A stretch of 30,162 nt of DNA from an uncultured Candidatus Melainabacteria bacterium (GTDB lineage Bacteria > Cyanobacteriota > Vampirovibrionia > Gastranaerophilales > Gastranaerophilaceae), in contig CAMHMW010000004.1 in assembly GCA_946186335.1 (NCBI GenBank), positions 1 through 30,162 on the forward strand. Direction: 5' to 3'. Position numbers and translations under genes: made by a program. The first letter of the stretch is position 1; the number at the start of each line of letters is the position of its first letter. Shown here in pieces: positions 1 through 7,408 of this stretch. The notes under the pieces are model-generated. The model searched no databases and was not told the DNA's origin. It was given only the letters and a program-made list of their open reading frames with translations.

Positions 1-82
1 ATAATTCTATGGCAGATTTCACGTTTCCTGTTCTAAATTCTTTTGTAATTTTTTTATCTAAAATTTCCGTATCGTTTTTCAT
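1..82 (-). CDS. 5' end of an unidentified leftward gene (partial)
   Basis: An ATG at 82-80 on the minus strand opens a reading frame that stays open to the window edge (27 codons). It begins MKNDTEILDKKIT and is rich in charged residues, which looks coding. No motif is visible in so short a piece and I do not recognise the family. The upstream spacer (83-204) is AT-rich and would hold back-to-back promoters for this gene and the rightward gene at 205. A TATTAT box lies about 11 nt before the ATG. The start is tentative because only a weak AGG precedes it. Confidence 0.45.
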   Translation of the reverse strand, partial: MKNDTEILDKKITKEFRTGNVKSAIEL

Positions 83-174
83 AACAAGCCTGTATAATAA
101 GTATTTTAATAAACATAATACAAAAAATCAAGAAATTAATAATTTATAAGTTAAAATCACGGAGTTTTATTTTA

Positions 175-183
175 TGGTACAAT
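175..183 (+). promoter_or_regulatory. extended -10 promoter for the synthase operon
   Basis: TGG-TACAAT at 175-183 matches an extended -10 element. The predicted transcription start near 190 would give a leader of about 15 nt that carries the AAGAGGA Shine-Dalgarno at 192-199 before the ATG at 205. No good -35 hexamer lies 17 bp upstream, as expected for an extended -10 promoter. Confidence 0.45.
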
Positions 184-204
184 ATCGATAAAAGAGGATA
201 GCGA

Positions 205-1515
205 ATGAGCGATAACAGAATATATTTTGTTGACGTAACAAACAGGGATGGGGTTCAGACATCTCGTCTGGGTTTGGCAAAGCTGCAAAAAACCATAATT
301 AATCTCATGCTCAATGACATGGGAATAACTCAATCTGAATTTGGTTTCCCGACAACTCAACACGAACTCAATTACCTTAACGGAAACCTTGAACTTGTAA
401 AAAGAAATGTTATTTCAACAACAAAACTTTCGGGCTGGATGAGAGGAATAGCATCTGATGTTGAAGCATCTTTCAAAAATGTTCCGGAATTGAAATATGT
501 AAACCTTTCGCAATCCACATCCGAACAAATGATTAACGGCAAATATCTGGGGAAAAAGACCCCCGATGATATTATCAAAATGACAAAAGAAGCCGTTGAA
601 TGCGCAATAGACAAAGGTGCTTTAATTGTCGGAGTTAATGCGGAAGATGCTTCCCGAAGTGATTTGGAATTTTTGATAAAATACGCCAAAGAAGCGAAAA
701 AATCGGGTGCATACCGCTTCAGATACTGCGATACTCTTGGTTACGAAGACCCTCAGACAACTTATGACAGAATATACGCAATTGCAAAAGAAACAGGAAT
801 GCCTGTTGAAATGCACTTCCACAACGATTTGGGAATGGCAACGGCATGTTCTGTTATGGGAGCAAAAGCCGCAATTGATGCCGGAGTTGATGCCTATATA
901 AATACCGCAATAAACGGCATGGGAGAACGTGCCGGAAATGCAGATTTGGTTTCCTGTCTTTTGGCATGCCTGAAATCAGCAGGTTTTAAAGGAAAATATA
1001 AAATTGATGAAAATATCCGTTTAGACAGAGCGTGGAAACTCGCAAAATATACGGCTTACGCTTTTGGAGTGCCTATTCCGATAAATCAGCCCGCAGTCGG
1101 AGATAATGCCTTTGCTCACGAATCCGGAATACACGCTGACGGCGCCTTGAAAGACAGAAGAAATTACGAATTATATGATTTTGAGGAATTAGGAAGGGGA
1201 GAACCCGAAATAATTGAAACGGGTCGTATGATTACAACGGGTGAATACGGCGGTATTAAGGGTTTCCGTAACGTCTATAACAACCTTGAAATAGAGTTTA
1301 AAGACGAACACGAAGCTCGCAATATTTTGGAACTTGCACGTTACGCAAACGTACATACCCAAAAACCGCTGACAACAAGCGAATTGAAATTTATTTATTA
1401 TTTCCCCGATATTGCGGCTCAGGTCATGACGGTTTCTCCGTACTATGAACCTATCGGGGCAATAAAAGAAAGAGTTGAGGAAGAAAAAATTCATCCTCCG
1501 GTGAATATAATATAA
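205..1515 (+). CDS. Homocitrate synthase / (Re)-citrate synthase family enzyme
   Basis: This is a DRE-TIM (HMGL-like) metallolyase of 436 aa that condenses acetyl-CoA with a 2-oxo acid. The N-terminal strand reads DVTNRDGVQ (residues 10-18), with the Arg14-Asp15 catalytic/metal pair. The HFHND motif at 204-208 supplies metal-binding His204 and His206, and GDNAFAHESGIHADG spans 299-313. The C-terminal regulatory domain of LeuA is absent, so 2-isopropylmalate synthase is unlikely. The DVTNRDGVQ start and the long ELYDFEELGRGEPE / TTGEYGGIKGFR region resemble the clostridial (Re)-citrate synthase branch as I remember it. That would make it a citrate-forming enzyme feeding 2-oxoglutarate synthesis in an anaerobe. 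The substrate cannot be settled from sequence alone. AAGAGGA precedes the ATG. It is first of three closely spaced genes. Confidence 0.85.
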   Translation: MSDNRIYFVDVTNRDGVQTSRLGLAKLQKTIINLMLNDMGITQSEFGFPTTQHELNYLNGNLELVKRNVISTTKLSGWMRGIASDVEASFKNVPELKYVNLSQSTSEQMINGKYLGKKTPDDIIKMTKEAVECAIDKGALIVGVNAEDASRSDLEFLIKYAKEAKKSGAYRFRYCDTLGYEDPQTTYDRIYAIAKETGMPVEMHFHNDLGMATACSVMGAKAAIDAGVDAYINTAINGMGERAGNADLVSCLLACLKSAGFKGKYKIDENIRLDRAWKLAKYTAYAFGVPIPINQPAVGDNAFAHESGIHADGALKDRRNYELYDFEELGRGEPEIIETGRMITTGEYGGIKGFRNVYNNLEIEFKDEHEARNILELARYANVHTQKPLTTSELKFIYYFPDIAAQVMTVSPYYEPIGAIKERVEEEKIHPPVNII

Positions 1516-1528
1516 GGAAGGGGTTATT

Positions 1529-2137
1529 ATGAACGAACAACAAATTCCATGTCCATACTGCAAAACTATGATAGATAAAAACGCTGAACAATGTCCGAAT
1601 TGTCACGAATACTTCAAAGAAATATCAATACCTTTGAAAATAGACAGTTTGGGTAAATTTATAGTTTACAACATTATGACGCTGGCTTTTTATCAGTTTG
1701 CGTGGCTTGTTTTTAACCTGAAAAACATTGACAAAATGATAATTAAAGAAAAAGACAAAAAGAAACTTAATGCACCTATTATAGCTCTTGCACTGCTTGG
1801 GTTGATTTGTATTTTAAACACACTCACATACGGTATATATGATGTTGTTGAACTTCCGCAGACGTTTGTTATTCTGCATTTTCTTTTCGGAACTTATGTA
1901 GTACCGATTTTCGTAATAGCCGGAACAATTTTGACATACATAATTACATATCGTATTTTAAGAATTATTGAACGCTACACAAAAAATAAATTCGGAATTG
2001 AGATAACTCACAGTGAAATGGGTTGGTTGTTCTGTCCTGTTCTTTGTACTTTACTGCTTTCACCAATGTTTTATATGGCATATTTCATATACACATACAA
2101 GGAAAGAGTCTATAACCCGAAACCGATTACAATGTAG
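1529..2137 (+). CDS. Zinc-ribbon membrane protein (DUF4234-like)
   Basis: A 202-aa protein starts with a four-cysteine zinc ribbon (Cys8-x2-Cys11, Cys22-x2-Cys25). About four hydrophobic segments follow, near residues 42-62, 85-105, 112-140 and 165-188. The SLGKFIVYNIMTLAFYQFAW stretch is reminiscent of DUF4234 membrane domains. The ribbon before the first helix suggests a cytoplasmic N-terminus. It lies 13 bp after the synthase gene, has a strong AAGGAAGGGG ribosome site (1514-1523) and ends 7 bp before mnmA, so it is very likely in their operon. The function is unknown and nothing ties it to either neighbour's chemistry. Confidence 0.8.
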   Translation: MNEQQIPCPYCKTMIDKNAEQCPNCHEYFKEISIPLKIDSLGKFIVYNIMTLAFYQFAWLVFNLKNIDKMIIKEKDKKKLNAPIIALALLGLICILNTLTYGIYDVVELPQTFVILHFLFGTYVVPIFVIAGTILTYIITYRILRIIERYTKNKFGIEITHSEMGWLFCPVLCTLLLSPMFYMAYFIYTYKERVYNPKPITM

Positions 2138-2144
2138 GTATTAA

Positions 2145-3203
2145 ATGACGGACAGCGGCGGAATAAAAATAGCGGCAGTTGCATTATCAGGCGGAATAGA
2201 CAGTTCCGTCACCGCCTTGTTGATGAAACAACAGGGGTACAAAGTTATCGGAATTACGGGGAAAATGACCGACTCAAAAGAGGCGGATGAAATTTGCAAA
2301 AATGCAAAAAAAGTTGCGGATGAACTCGAAATTCCCCACAAAATTCTTGATTTGAGCGAAGTTTTTAAACAAAGAGTTATCAAATATTTTGAAGATTCAT
2401 ACAAAAACGGTCAAACTCCAAACCCCTGTATAGTTTGTAATCAGTACATAAAATGGGGCGAAATATTTAACTTTGCAATAAATGAGTTGCATGCAGATGT
2501 TTTTGCAACGGGTCATTACGCAAATATAAAATTCGCTGACGGATTTTACAAACTTTATCCCGCAAAGGATGAAACCAAAGACCAGTTGTATTTTCTCTAT
2601 CGTTTGGGACAGTACGAACTTTCAAAAACAAAATTTCCTCTGAGCGATTACACAAAAGGACAGGTCAGAAAACTCGCTTATGATTTTGATTTGCCGACAA
2701 AATCGTCAAAAGAAAGTCAGGATATTTGTTTTATACAAAAACCATATACAACAAAAAAATATCTGACCGAAAAATTCGGCACAATGCCAGGAGAATTTAG
2801 AGAAGTTCCGACAGGAAAAATTCTGGGAGTTCACACGGGTCATTATCAGTACACCATCGGACAAAGAAAAGGGGTAGGAATTGCAGCACCTTATCCGCTA
2901 TATGTTGTGAATATTGATGCCGAGAAAAATATCGTCTATCTTGGAAAGAGAGAGGACGATTTCAGGACAAAACTTGCAATAAAGGATATTAATTTTACAT
3001 ATCCCGTTATGCAGAAAGAATTTGATGCAAACGTAAAAATCCGCTACAACATGCCCCAACAACCCGCACATATAACCATTGCGGACGGATTTGCGGAAAT
3101 TGAATTTTATGAACCGGTTAACTCGATTACTCCCGGACAGGCAGGCGTAATGTACGACATAAATGACGGTCATTTAATCGGCGGCGGTACAGTTATAGGA
3201 TAA
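2145..3203 (+). CDS. mnmA: tRNA-uridine 2-sulfurtransferase MnmA
   Basis: This 352-aa enzyme makes the 2-thio group of s2U34 in the wobble position of tRNA-Lys/Glu/Gln, using ATP and persulfide sulfur from a cysteine desulfurase relay. The N-terminal PP-loop SGGIDSS binds ATP. Catalytic Cys95 lies in TPNPCIVC and Cys195 in SQDICF; the equivalent E. coli residues are Cys102 and Cys199. The family motifs FATGHYA and KDQLYFLYRL are present, as are the C-terminal beta-barrel domains. The length is normal. The start has only a weak AGG upstream and may depend on coupling to the preceding gene, 7 bp away. It ends the operon; the downstream spacer holds hairpin repeats. Confidence 0.97.
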   Translation: MTDSGGIKIAAVALSGGIDSSVTALLMKQQGYKVIGITGKMTDSKEADEICKNAKKVADELEIPHKILDLSEVFKQRVIKYFEDSYKNGQTPNPCIVCNQYIKWGEIFNFAINELHADVFATGHYANIKFADGFYKLYPAKDETKDQLYFLYRLGQYELSKTKFPLSDYTKGQVRKLAYDFDLPTKSSKESQDICFIQKPYTTKKYLTEKFGTMPGEFREVPTGKILGVHTGHYQYTIGQRKGVGIAAPYPLYVVNIDAEKNIVYLGKREDDFRTKLAIKDINFTYPVMQKEFDANVKIRYNMPQQPAHITIADGFAEIEFYEPVNSITPGQAGVMYDINDGHLIGGGTVIG

Positions 3204-3234
3204 ATGTCATTACTTGTTTTCCACAAGCAAAAAA

Positions 3235-3260
3235 TAAGTTGGGGTAGAAACCCCAACTTA
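3235..3260. repeat. 10-bp-stem hairpin TAAGTTGGGG...CCCCAACTTA
   Basis: A perfect inverted repeat of 10 bp with a 6-nt loop (TAGAAA) lies 31 bp after the mnmA stop. It is a variant of the GTTGGGC hairpin family found elsewhere in the window. Its left half plus loop start (TAAGTTGGGGTAGA) recurs, reverse-complemented, at 30057-30070. No run of T follows the stem, so it is not a textbook terminator. Confidence 0.8.
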
Positions 3261-3285
3261 CAATTCTGTCACAACACATAATATT

Positions 3286-3304
3286 GTTGGGCTGAAAGCC
3301 CAAC
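3286..3304. repeat. GTTGGGC hairpin repeat, copy 1
   Basis: The unit GTTGGGCTGAAAGCCCAAC is a perfect 8-bp stem with a three-base loop. The same 19-mer occurs reverse-complemented at 12151-12169 and with one change at 8386-8404. Confidence 0.85.
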
Positions 3305-3331
3305 CTACATTTTAATATATAGAATGTTACA

Positions 3332-3452
3332 GGCTAAAAGTACCGTCATTCTGAGCGAAGCGAAGAATCTATTATATAAAACAGATTCTTCGGGCTAAAG
3401 CCCTCTGAATGACGAGGTTTTTGGTAAATTTGGTGCTTAAAAGTATATAATT
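3332..3452 (+). repeat. 121-bp palindromic repeat, left copy
   Basis: This copy matches the reverse complement of 22541-22661 at 120 of 121 positions, the one difference being at 3438. Its core is an imperfect palindrome. CGTCATTC (3344-3351) pairs with GAATGACG (3407-3414), and GAAGAATCT (3362-3370) with AGATTCTTC (3383-3391) around a 12-nt AT-rich loop. A small GGGCTAAAGCCC hairpin sits in the descending arm. The GTCATTCTGAGCGAAGCGAAGAATCT part resembles REP-like palindromes common in many bacterial genomes. It fills the space between the convergent mnmA and uracil-DNA glycosylase genes. Confidence 0.9.
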
Positions 3453-3461
3453 GCCTATTTT

Positions 3462-4052
3462 TTATCCGTCCATTTGATCATAAACCTTGCGGACTTCTTT
3501 TATATCCTGCCACATCAACCATTTTGGAGAGCCTTTTTCTCTGCTGTCGTTACGCAGCAGATAAGACGGGTGAAAAATTGGCATCATTTTTGAAAAATTA
3601 GGACCATCATACCACTTTCCCCTTAATTTTGTTATCCCCAAATTTGTGTCCATAAAAGATTTAACGGCAACCCGACCGCAAAGCAGAATAATTCTTGGCT
3701 GCAAAATTTCTATTTGTTTATCCAAAAACTCCCTGCACGCTTCTTTTTCTTCGGGCAAAGGGTCACGATTTTCGGGCGGGCGGCATTTTAGGGTGTTACA
3801 TATATAGATGTTTTCCCTGCGTGAAAACCCGACACACCCCAAAATTTTATCCAAAAGCTGCCCCGCTTTTCCGACAAACGGCTCCCCTTTCATATCTTCA
3901 TAATACCCCGGAGCTTCCCCGATAAGCATTAGTTTTGAATTTGGAACACCTGCCGAGAAAACGGTATTTGTCCTTGTATGACAAAGAGAGCATTTGTCAC
4001 ATTTCAAACACTTTTGTCTGACCTGTTCAAGTTGTTCTTCGTAATCGTTCAT
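3462..4052 (-). CDS. Uracil-DNA glycosylase, family 4 (Fe-S)
   Basis: This 196-aa enzyme removes uracil from DNA to start base-excision repair. Four cysteines, Cys15, Cys18, Cys90 and Cys106, have the C-x2-C ... C-x15-C spacing of the family 4 [4Fe-4S] cluster. Motif 1 is GEAPG (45-49), followed by the GEPFVGKAGQLLD signature (56-68). The distal motif HPSYLLR begins at His161. The length is typical. The ATG lies one base after the stop of the upstream M16 peptidase gene (TAG-T-ATG), so translation is very likely coupled. It is the last gene of that pair and ends next to the palindromic repeat. Confidence 0.95.
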   Translation of the reverse strand: MNDYEEQLEQVRQKCLKCDKCSLCHTRTNTVFSAGVPNSKLMLIGEAPGYYEDMKGEPFVGKAGQLLDKILGCVGFSRRENIYICNTLKCRPPENRDPLPEEKEACREFLDKQIEILQPRIILLCGRVAVKSFMDTNLGITKLRGKWYDGPNFSKMMPIFHPSYLLRNDSREKGSPKWLMWQDIKEVRKVYDQMDG

Positions 4053-4053
4053 A

Positions 4054-5385
4054 CTATTTCTCGTTCGGAGTTAAGACGGAAATTACGGCATTATTTATTG
4101 AAAGATATTTTCTTATGGTTTCTTCCAAATCACCAACCGTAATACTGTCCAAATCCGCTAAATAATCTTCTATGAGTTTCAAATCATCACAAACAGTCAT
4201 ATAATAACCGATAGTTTCTCCGATTTCCGAAACGGTTTCAGCAGAATACGCAAATCGTGATTTTGTACGCTTTTTAGCCTTTGAAAGTTCTTCTTCGGTA
4301 ATTCTTTCGGTCAAAAGTTTTTCAAGTTCCGATTTTACAAGTTCAATTGCTTTTTCTTTGTATTCGGGGTTGAAATTTGCCTGAATAAAGAAATTGTTGC
4401 CGTCTTTAAACTGATAGTGTTCGGAACTGATATAGTTAAATATTTTTTCCGGTAACTTTTCTATCAAATTTTGCTGCAGTCTTGAACTTGTACCATCACC
4501 GAAAATCATACTGATTAAATCAAGACAAATTGTCGCTTTTATATCTTTTGCAAAAGGTCCGAGCCAGCCAAACATCAAATATGATGTTTGCACATTTGCC
4601 TCAGATTCAACATATTTTGTTTCAGAAACAGGAGAATCAATTTTATTCACTCTGTTTTCACCCTGAACTCTGTCCGGAAAATCAAATTTTTCACAAACGG
4701 TATTTAAAACTTCTTCATGGTCAAAATCTCCGACGATAATCGTTGTGAGGTTTTTGGGTGTATAAAATTTTCTGTAATAATTATCTATATCTTCTCTTGT
4801 TACCTGAGAAATAATTTCGGGAGTCCCGATTACATCACGTTTATAGGGATGAGAAGTGTACATATTTTTATTACACTGGTTATAAACCTTTGTCCATGGC
4901 TGATCTTTTCTCATCCTGATTTCTTCTATTACCACATGGCGCTCACGCTTGTCGGTTACCGTGTTATCATTAATATCAAACGGCGCACCAAGTTCTTCTG
5001 ACGGGAAAACAGGATTCATCATCATATCGGAATGAAGTTCTACCGCAAGTTTGAAATCTTTATTATCAATCCCTTTCGGCAGAGTTACATAATAAAAAGT
5101 ATAATCCTTCCACGTGGCAGCATTAACTATTGCCCCTTTTGATTCAAGCATTCTGTCAAATTCGCCGACTTTATAAGTGTTTGTTCCTTTAAACATCAAA
5201 TGTTCCAAAAAATGTGAAATTCCGTTATTATTGTCATCTTCGTTTATTGAGCCTGTTTTCACCCATGAAGATACATTAACCATATCGCCTTCTTTATGGG
5301 CAAGAACAATTTTATGACCGTTTTCTCTTTCATATATTTCAACTTCTTTTGTTAAATACGGATATTTTACTAATGTTTTTTGCAT
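4054..5385 (-). CDS. M16 family zinc peptidase
   Basis: A 443-aa protein with the inverted zinc motif HFLEH (58-62), in which His58 and His62 bind zinc and Glu61 is the catalytic base. The downstream acidic pair Glu154-Glu155 in VVIEEIRM would give the third ligand. The two-domain half-clamshell length and the SxRLxxxLxEKL-like stretch in the C-terminal half fit the processing-peptidase/PqqL-like branch. No signal peptide is seen, so it is probably cytoplasmic. AAGAGGT lies 5 nt before the ATG, behind a TGATATAAT extended -10. It is paired with a DNA-repair glycosylase with no obvious functional link. The substrate is unknown. Confidence 0.92.
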   Translation of the reverse strand: MQKTLVKYPYLTKEVEIYERENGHKIVLAHKEGDMVNVSSWVKTGSINEDDNNNGISHFLEHLMFKGTNTYKVGEFDRMLESKGAIVNAATWKDYTFYYVTLPKGIDNKDFKLAVELHSDMMMNPVFPSEELGAPFDINDNTVTDKRERHVVIEEIRMRKDQPWTKVYNQCNKNMYTSHPYKRDVIGTPEIISQVTREDIDNYYRKFYTPKNLTTIIVGDFDHEEVLNTVCEKFDFPDRVQGENRVNKIDSPVSETKYVESEANVQTSYLMFGWLGPFAKDIKATICLDLISMIFGDGTSSRLQQNLIEKLPEKIFNYISSEHYQFKDGNNFFIQANFNPEYKEKAIELVKSELEKLLTERITEEELSKAKKRTKSRFAYSAETVSEIGETIGYYMTVCDDLKLIEDYLADLDSITVGDLEETIRKYLSINNAVISVLTPNEK

Positions 5386-5405
5386 TTTTTACCTCTTTTA
5401 AAATT

Positions 5406-5414
5406 ATTATATCA
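5406..5414 (-). promoter_or_regulatory. extended -10 promoter for the M16 peptidase gene
   Basis: On the minus strand TGA-TATAAT (5414 to 5406) is a near-ideal extended -10. Transcription would start near 5399, giving a 14-nt leader that carries AAGAGGT just before the ATG at 5385. The 65-bp spacer is shared with the divergent nanE promoter. Confidence 0.6.
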
Positions 5415-5438
5415 TAATGCAAAACTTTTTGTTTAATA

Positions 5439-5444
5439 TATAAT
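5439..5444 (+). promoter_or_regulatory. -10 box abutting nanE (possible leaderless start)
   Basis: A perfect TATAAT is followed by only six bases (TTTATT) before the nanE ATG. The expected transcription start falls on or next to the ATG, and there is no Shine-Dalgarno between them. No clear -35 is seen. Confidence 0.5.
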
Positions 5445-5450
5445 TTTATT

Positions 5451-6149
5451 ATGAATAACGTTATTGAAAAGTTAAGGGGAATTGTTGTTGTATCTGTTCA
5501 GGCTATGCCGTCAGAACCTCTGTATCATGAAAAATGCATGGCAGCCATGATGAAATCAGTTATCAACGGCGGCGCAGGTGCATTAAGGGTTGCGGGAACA
5601 AGAGATGTAAAAAATGCAAAAGCACTCTTTGATGTTCCGGTAATCGGTCTGACAAAACCCGATAAAATTCCGCCAAACTGGAAAGAAATCGTTTATATCA
5701 CCCCAACCGTTGATGATGTACTTTCTCTTATTACGGCAGGAGCAGATGTTATTGCTTTTGACGGAACACAGAGAAAACGTCCGAACAATGATAAACTTGA
5801 AAATTTAATAAAATTTATTCATATTAACAAAAGAATTGCAATGGCGGATGTTTCAACATTAGAAGAAGGAATTGCGGCAAAACAGGCAGGAGCGGATATT
5901 TTATCCACAACCCTTGCGGGCTATACCTTAGAATCCGCAAATTCACCCGCTGATGAACCCGATTTTGAATTATTAAAAAATCTGGTTAATACGACAAACA
6001 TGCCGGTAGTATTGGAAGGCAGGATATGGGAACCTGAGCAGGTTGACAGAGCATTTAAACTCGGAGCGCATTGTGTTGTAATAGGTTCAGCCATCACCCG
6101 CCCGCAATTGATTACAAAAAGATTTGTTTTCAGAAAGGAAGAAAAATAA
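5451..6149 (+). CDS. nanE: N-acetylmannosamine-6-phosphate 2-epimerase
   Basis: This 232-aa TIM barrel converts ManNAc-6-P to GlcNAc-6-P in sialic acid/ManNAc breakdown. The NanE signatures are all present: VSVQAMPSEPLY (14-25), GGAGALR (40-46), PVIGLTK with the catalytic lysine at Lys69, AGADVIAFDGT, MADVSTLEEG, STTLAGYT, LEGRIW with the probable catalytic Glu189, and VVIGSAITRP near the end. The length is normal. The only usable ATG sits 6 nt after a TATAAT box with no ribosome site, so the mRNA may be leaderless. It is followed directly by a small ORF and a ROK kinase that would supply its phosphorylated substrate. No sialic acid lyase or transporter is in the window. Confidence 0.96.
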   Translation: MNNVIEKLRGIVVVSVQAMPSEPLYHEKCMAAMMKSVINGGAGALRVAGTRDVKNAKALFDVPVIGLTKPDKIPPNWKEIVYITPTVDDVLSLITAGADVIAFDGTQRKRPNNDKLENLIKFIHINKRIAMADVSTLEEGIAAKQAGADILSTTLAGYTLESANSPADEPDFELLKNLVNTTNMPVVLEGRIWEPEQVDRAFKLGAHCVVIGSAITRPQLITKRFVFRKEEK

Positions 6150-6332
6150 ATGAAAATAAAAATCTTTCCTCTAAAATTTATGTCAAATTATGATATTTTT
6201 GTGAATTTATGCGATGCCATACAACTTAATAAAGCTGCAAAATTAGTTTCAGAACCGGATACCGTAACCATAAATAATACGGTTAAAACATTAAAGAAGG
6301 GGAGATGTATATGCGACAAGCTCTCGGAATAG
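6150..6332 (+). CDS. Small hypothetical protein between nanE and the ROK kinase
   Basis: A 60-aa frame whose ATG directly follows the nanE stop (TAA-ATG). An AAGGAAG site lies within the end of nanE, which favours real translation. The product begins MKIKIFPLKFMSNYDIFVNL. The last few codons overlap the kinase start (6311), and the kinase ribosome site lies inside this frame, so it could also act in translational coupling. I recognise no domain. It could simply be a 160-nt spacer that happens to be open. Confidence 0.4.
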   Translation: MKIKIFPLKFMSNYDIFVNLCDAIQLNKAAKLVSEPDTVTINNTVKTLKKGRCICDKLSE

Positions 6333-7192
6333 ATGTTGGCGGAACAAAAATTTACAGTGCAATAATTGACGAAAACGGCAATATTATGAGTGAAATCGAG
6401 AAACATTCCACTCCGAAAACTTTTGCCGAAATCAAAAAAACTTTTGAAGAAATTATAAAAAAATACGAAAAAGATGTTGATATTATTGCATTTTCAACCT
6501 GCGGTGCGGTAAACAATGAAAATACGGGAATTGTAGGCTCAACCGGAAATATCGCAAAAGAATATCCGACAATGAAGTTTAATGAACTTTCGCAAAAACC
6601 TGTTTTTGTTGAAAATGATGCAAATTGTGCCGCTTGGGCAGAATACAAAATCGGTGCCTCAAAAGGAACAAAAGTTTCGGTTATGATAACGCTGGGGACA
6701 GGTGTCGGAGGCGGAATAATTATAAACGACAAAATTCTGAAAGGTCAAAACGGTGCCGCAGGGGAAATGCACTTTAAAATGAGAACCGATAAACACAGAA
6801 AATGCTCCTGCGGAAGTTGGGATTGTTTTGAAATTTACGCATCGGGTACGGGCTTGAAACTAACGGCGGAAGAAATGCTCAAAAACCCCGATATTACGAC
6901 TTACGATGTTGTAGGGGGTGCAAAACAAGGTGATACAGAGATGCAAAAAATTCTGGGCAGATGGCAAAATGATATAGCAGACGGCATTATAGGACTTGCA
7001 AACATTTTTGATCCTGATTGTGTTGTTTTATCGGGTTCAATGGCAGAATTTACCAATACCGAAAAAATTGAAAAAATCGTTAACGAGCAGATAGTAACAA
7101 CACCCGTCAAAATTCTAAAAGCCGAAGCCGGCAATTACTCGGGAATGATTGGGGCAGCACTTTTAAGTTTGGAAAGATTAAAAAATGGGTAA
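6311..7192 (+). CDS. ROK family sugar kinase, probable N-acetylmannosamine kinase
   Basis: A 293-aa ROK (repressor/ORF/kinase) protein without a DNA-binding domain, so a kinase rather than a NagC-type repressor. It has the phosphate-binding LGIDVGGTK start, the catalytic-region motif ENDANCAAWAE, the LGTGVGGGII glycine loop, the GAAGEMHF histidine, and a zinc motif CSCGSWDCFE close to the family CxCGxxGCxE. The adjacent nanE suggests it phosphorylates ManNAc (a NanK role), but glucose or GlcNAc are possible. I chose the second ATG (6311). AAGGGGAG ends at 6304, directly against the first ATG at 6305, and has good spacing only to 6311. The 3' end overlaps the next gene by 8 nt. Confidence 0.9.
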   Translation: MRQALGIDVGGTKIYSAIIDENGNIMSEIEKHSTPKTFAEIKKTFEEIIKKYEKDVDIIAFSTCGAVNNENTGIVGSTGNIAKEYPTMKFNELSQKPVFVENDANCAAWAEYKIGASKGTKVSVMITLGTGVGGGIIINDKILKGQNGAAGEMHFKMRTDKHRKCSCGSWDCFEIYASGTGLKLTAEEMLKNPDITTYDVVGGAKQGDTEMQKILGRWQNDIADGIIGLANIFDPDCVVLSGSMAEFTNTEKIEKIVNEQIVTTPVKILKAEAGNYSGMIGAALLSLERLKNG

Positions 7193-7406
7193 ATCGAAAA
7201 CAAGAATTTTACGAAAGGGTATAAATAATCAGATTACAAAAATGACAAGAGAAGATGCCGTAGCAGAAGCCGCAAAATATCTTGATAATAATCTTGTAAA
7301 TGATGCCAAAGATTTGATTACCATGTTCGGACTGACCGCAGAAGAAATTCTTGAAGCAGGAGCAAGTTACGAATCCGTTAAAGCAATACAGAATATTTTT
7401 ATTTAA
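7185..7406 (+). CDS. Small conserved-looking protein of unknown function
   Basis: A 73-aa product that begins basic (MGKSKTRILRKGINNQ) and continues as two or three predicted helices (REDAVAEAAKYLDNNLVNDA; LITMFGLTAEEILEAGASYESV). It has no transmembrane segment, cysteine motif or recognisable domain. Its ATG overlaps the kinase stop (ATGGGTAA) and its stop is 2 nt before the prenyltransferase start, so it sits tightly within the operon and is probably translated by coupling. The AxxLLxxFGLTxEELLxAG-like helices suggest a small helix-bundle adaptor, but that is only an impression. Confidence 0.7.
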   Translation: MGKSKTRILRKGINNQITKMTREDAVAEAAKYLDNNLVNDAKDLITMFGLTAEEILEAGASYESVKAIQNIFI

Positions 7407-7408
7407 TT

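Noticed and set aside
3204..3461. CRISPR-like array in the repeat-rich spacer
   Set aside because: Repeats are different palindromes with no regular unit-spacer period.
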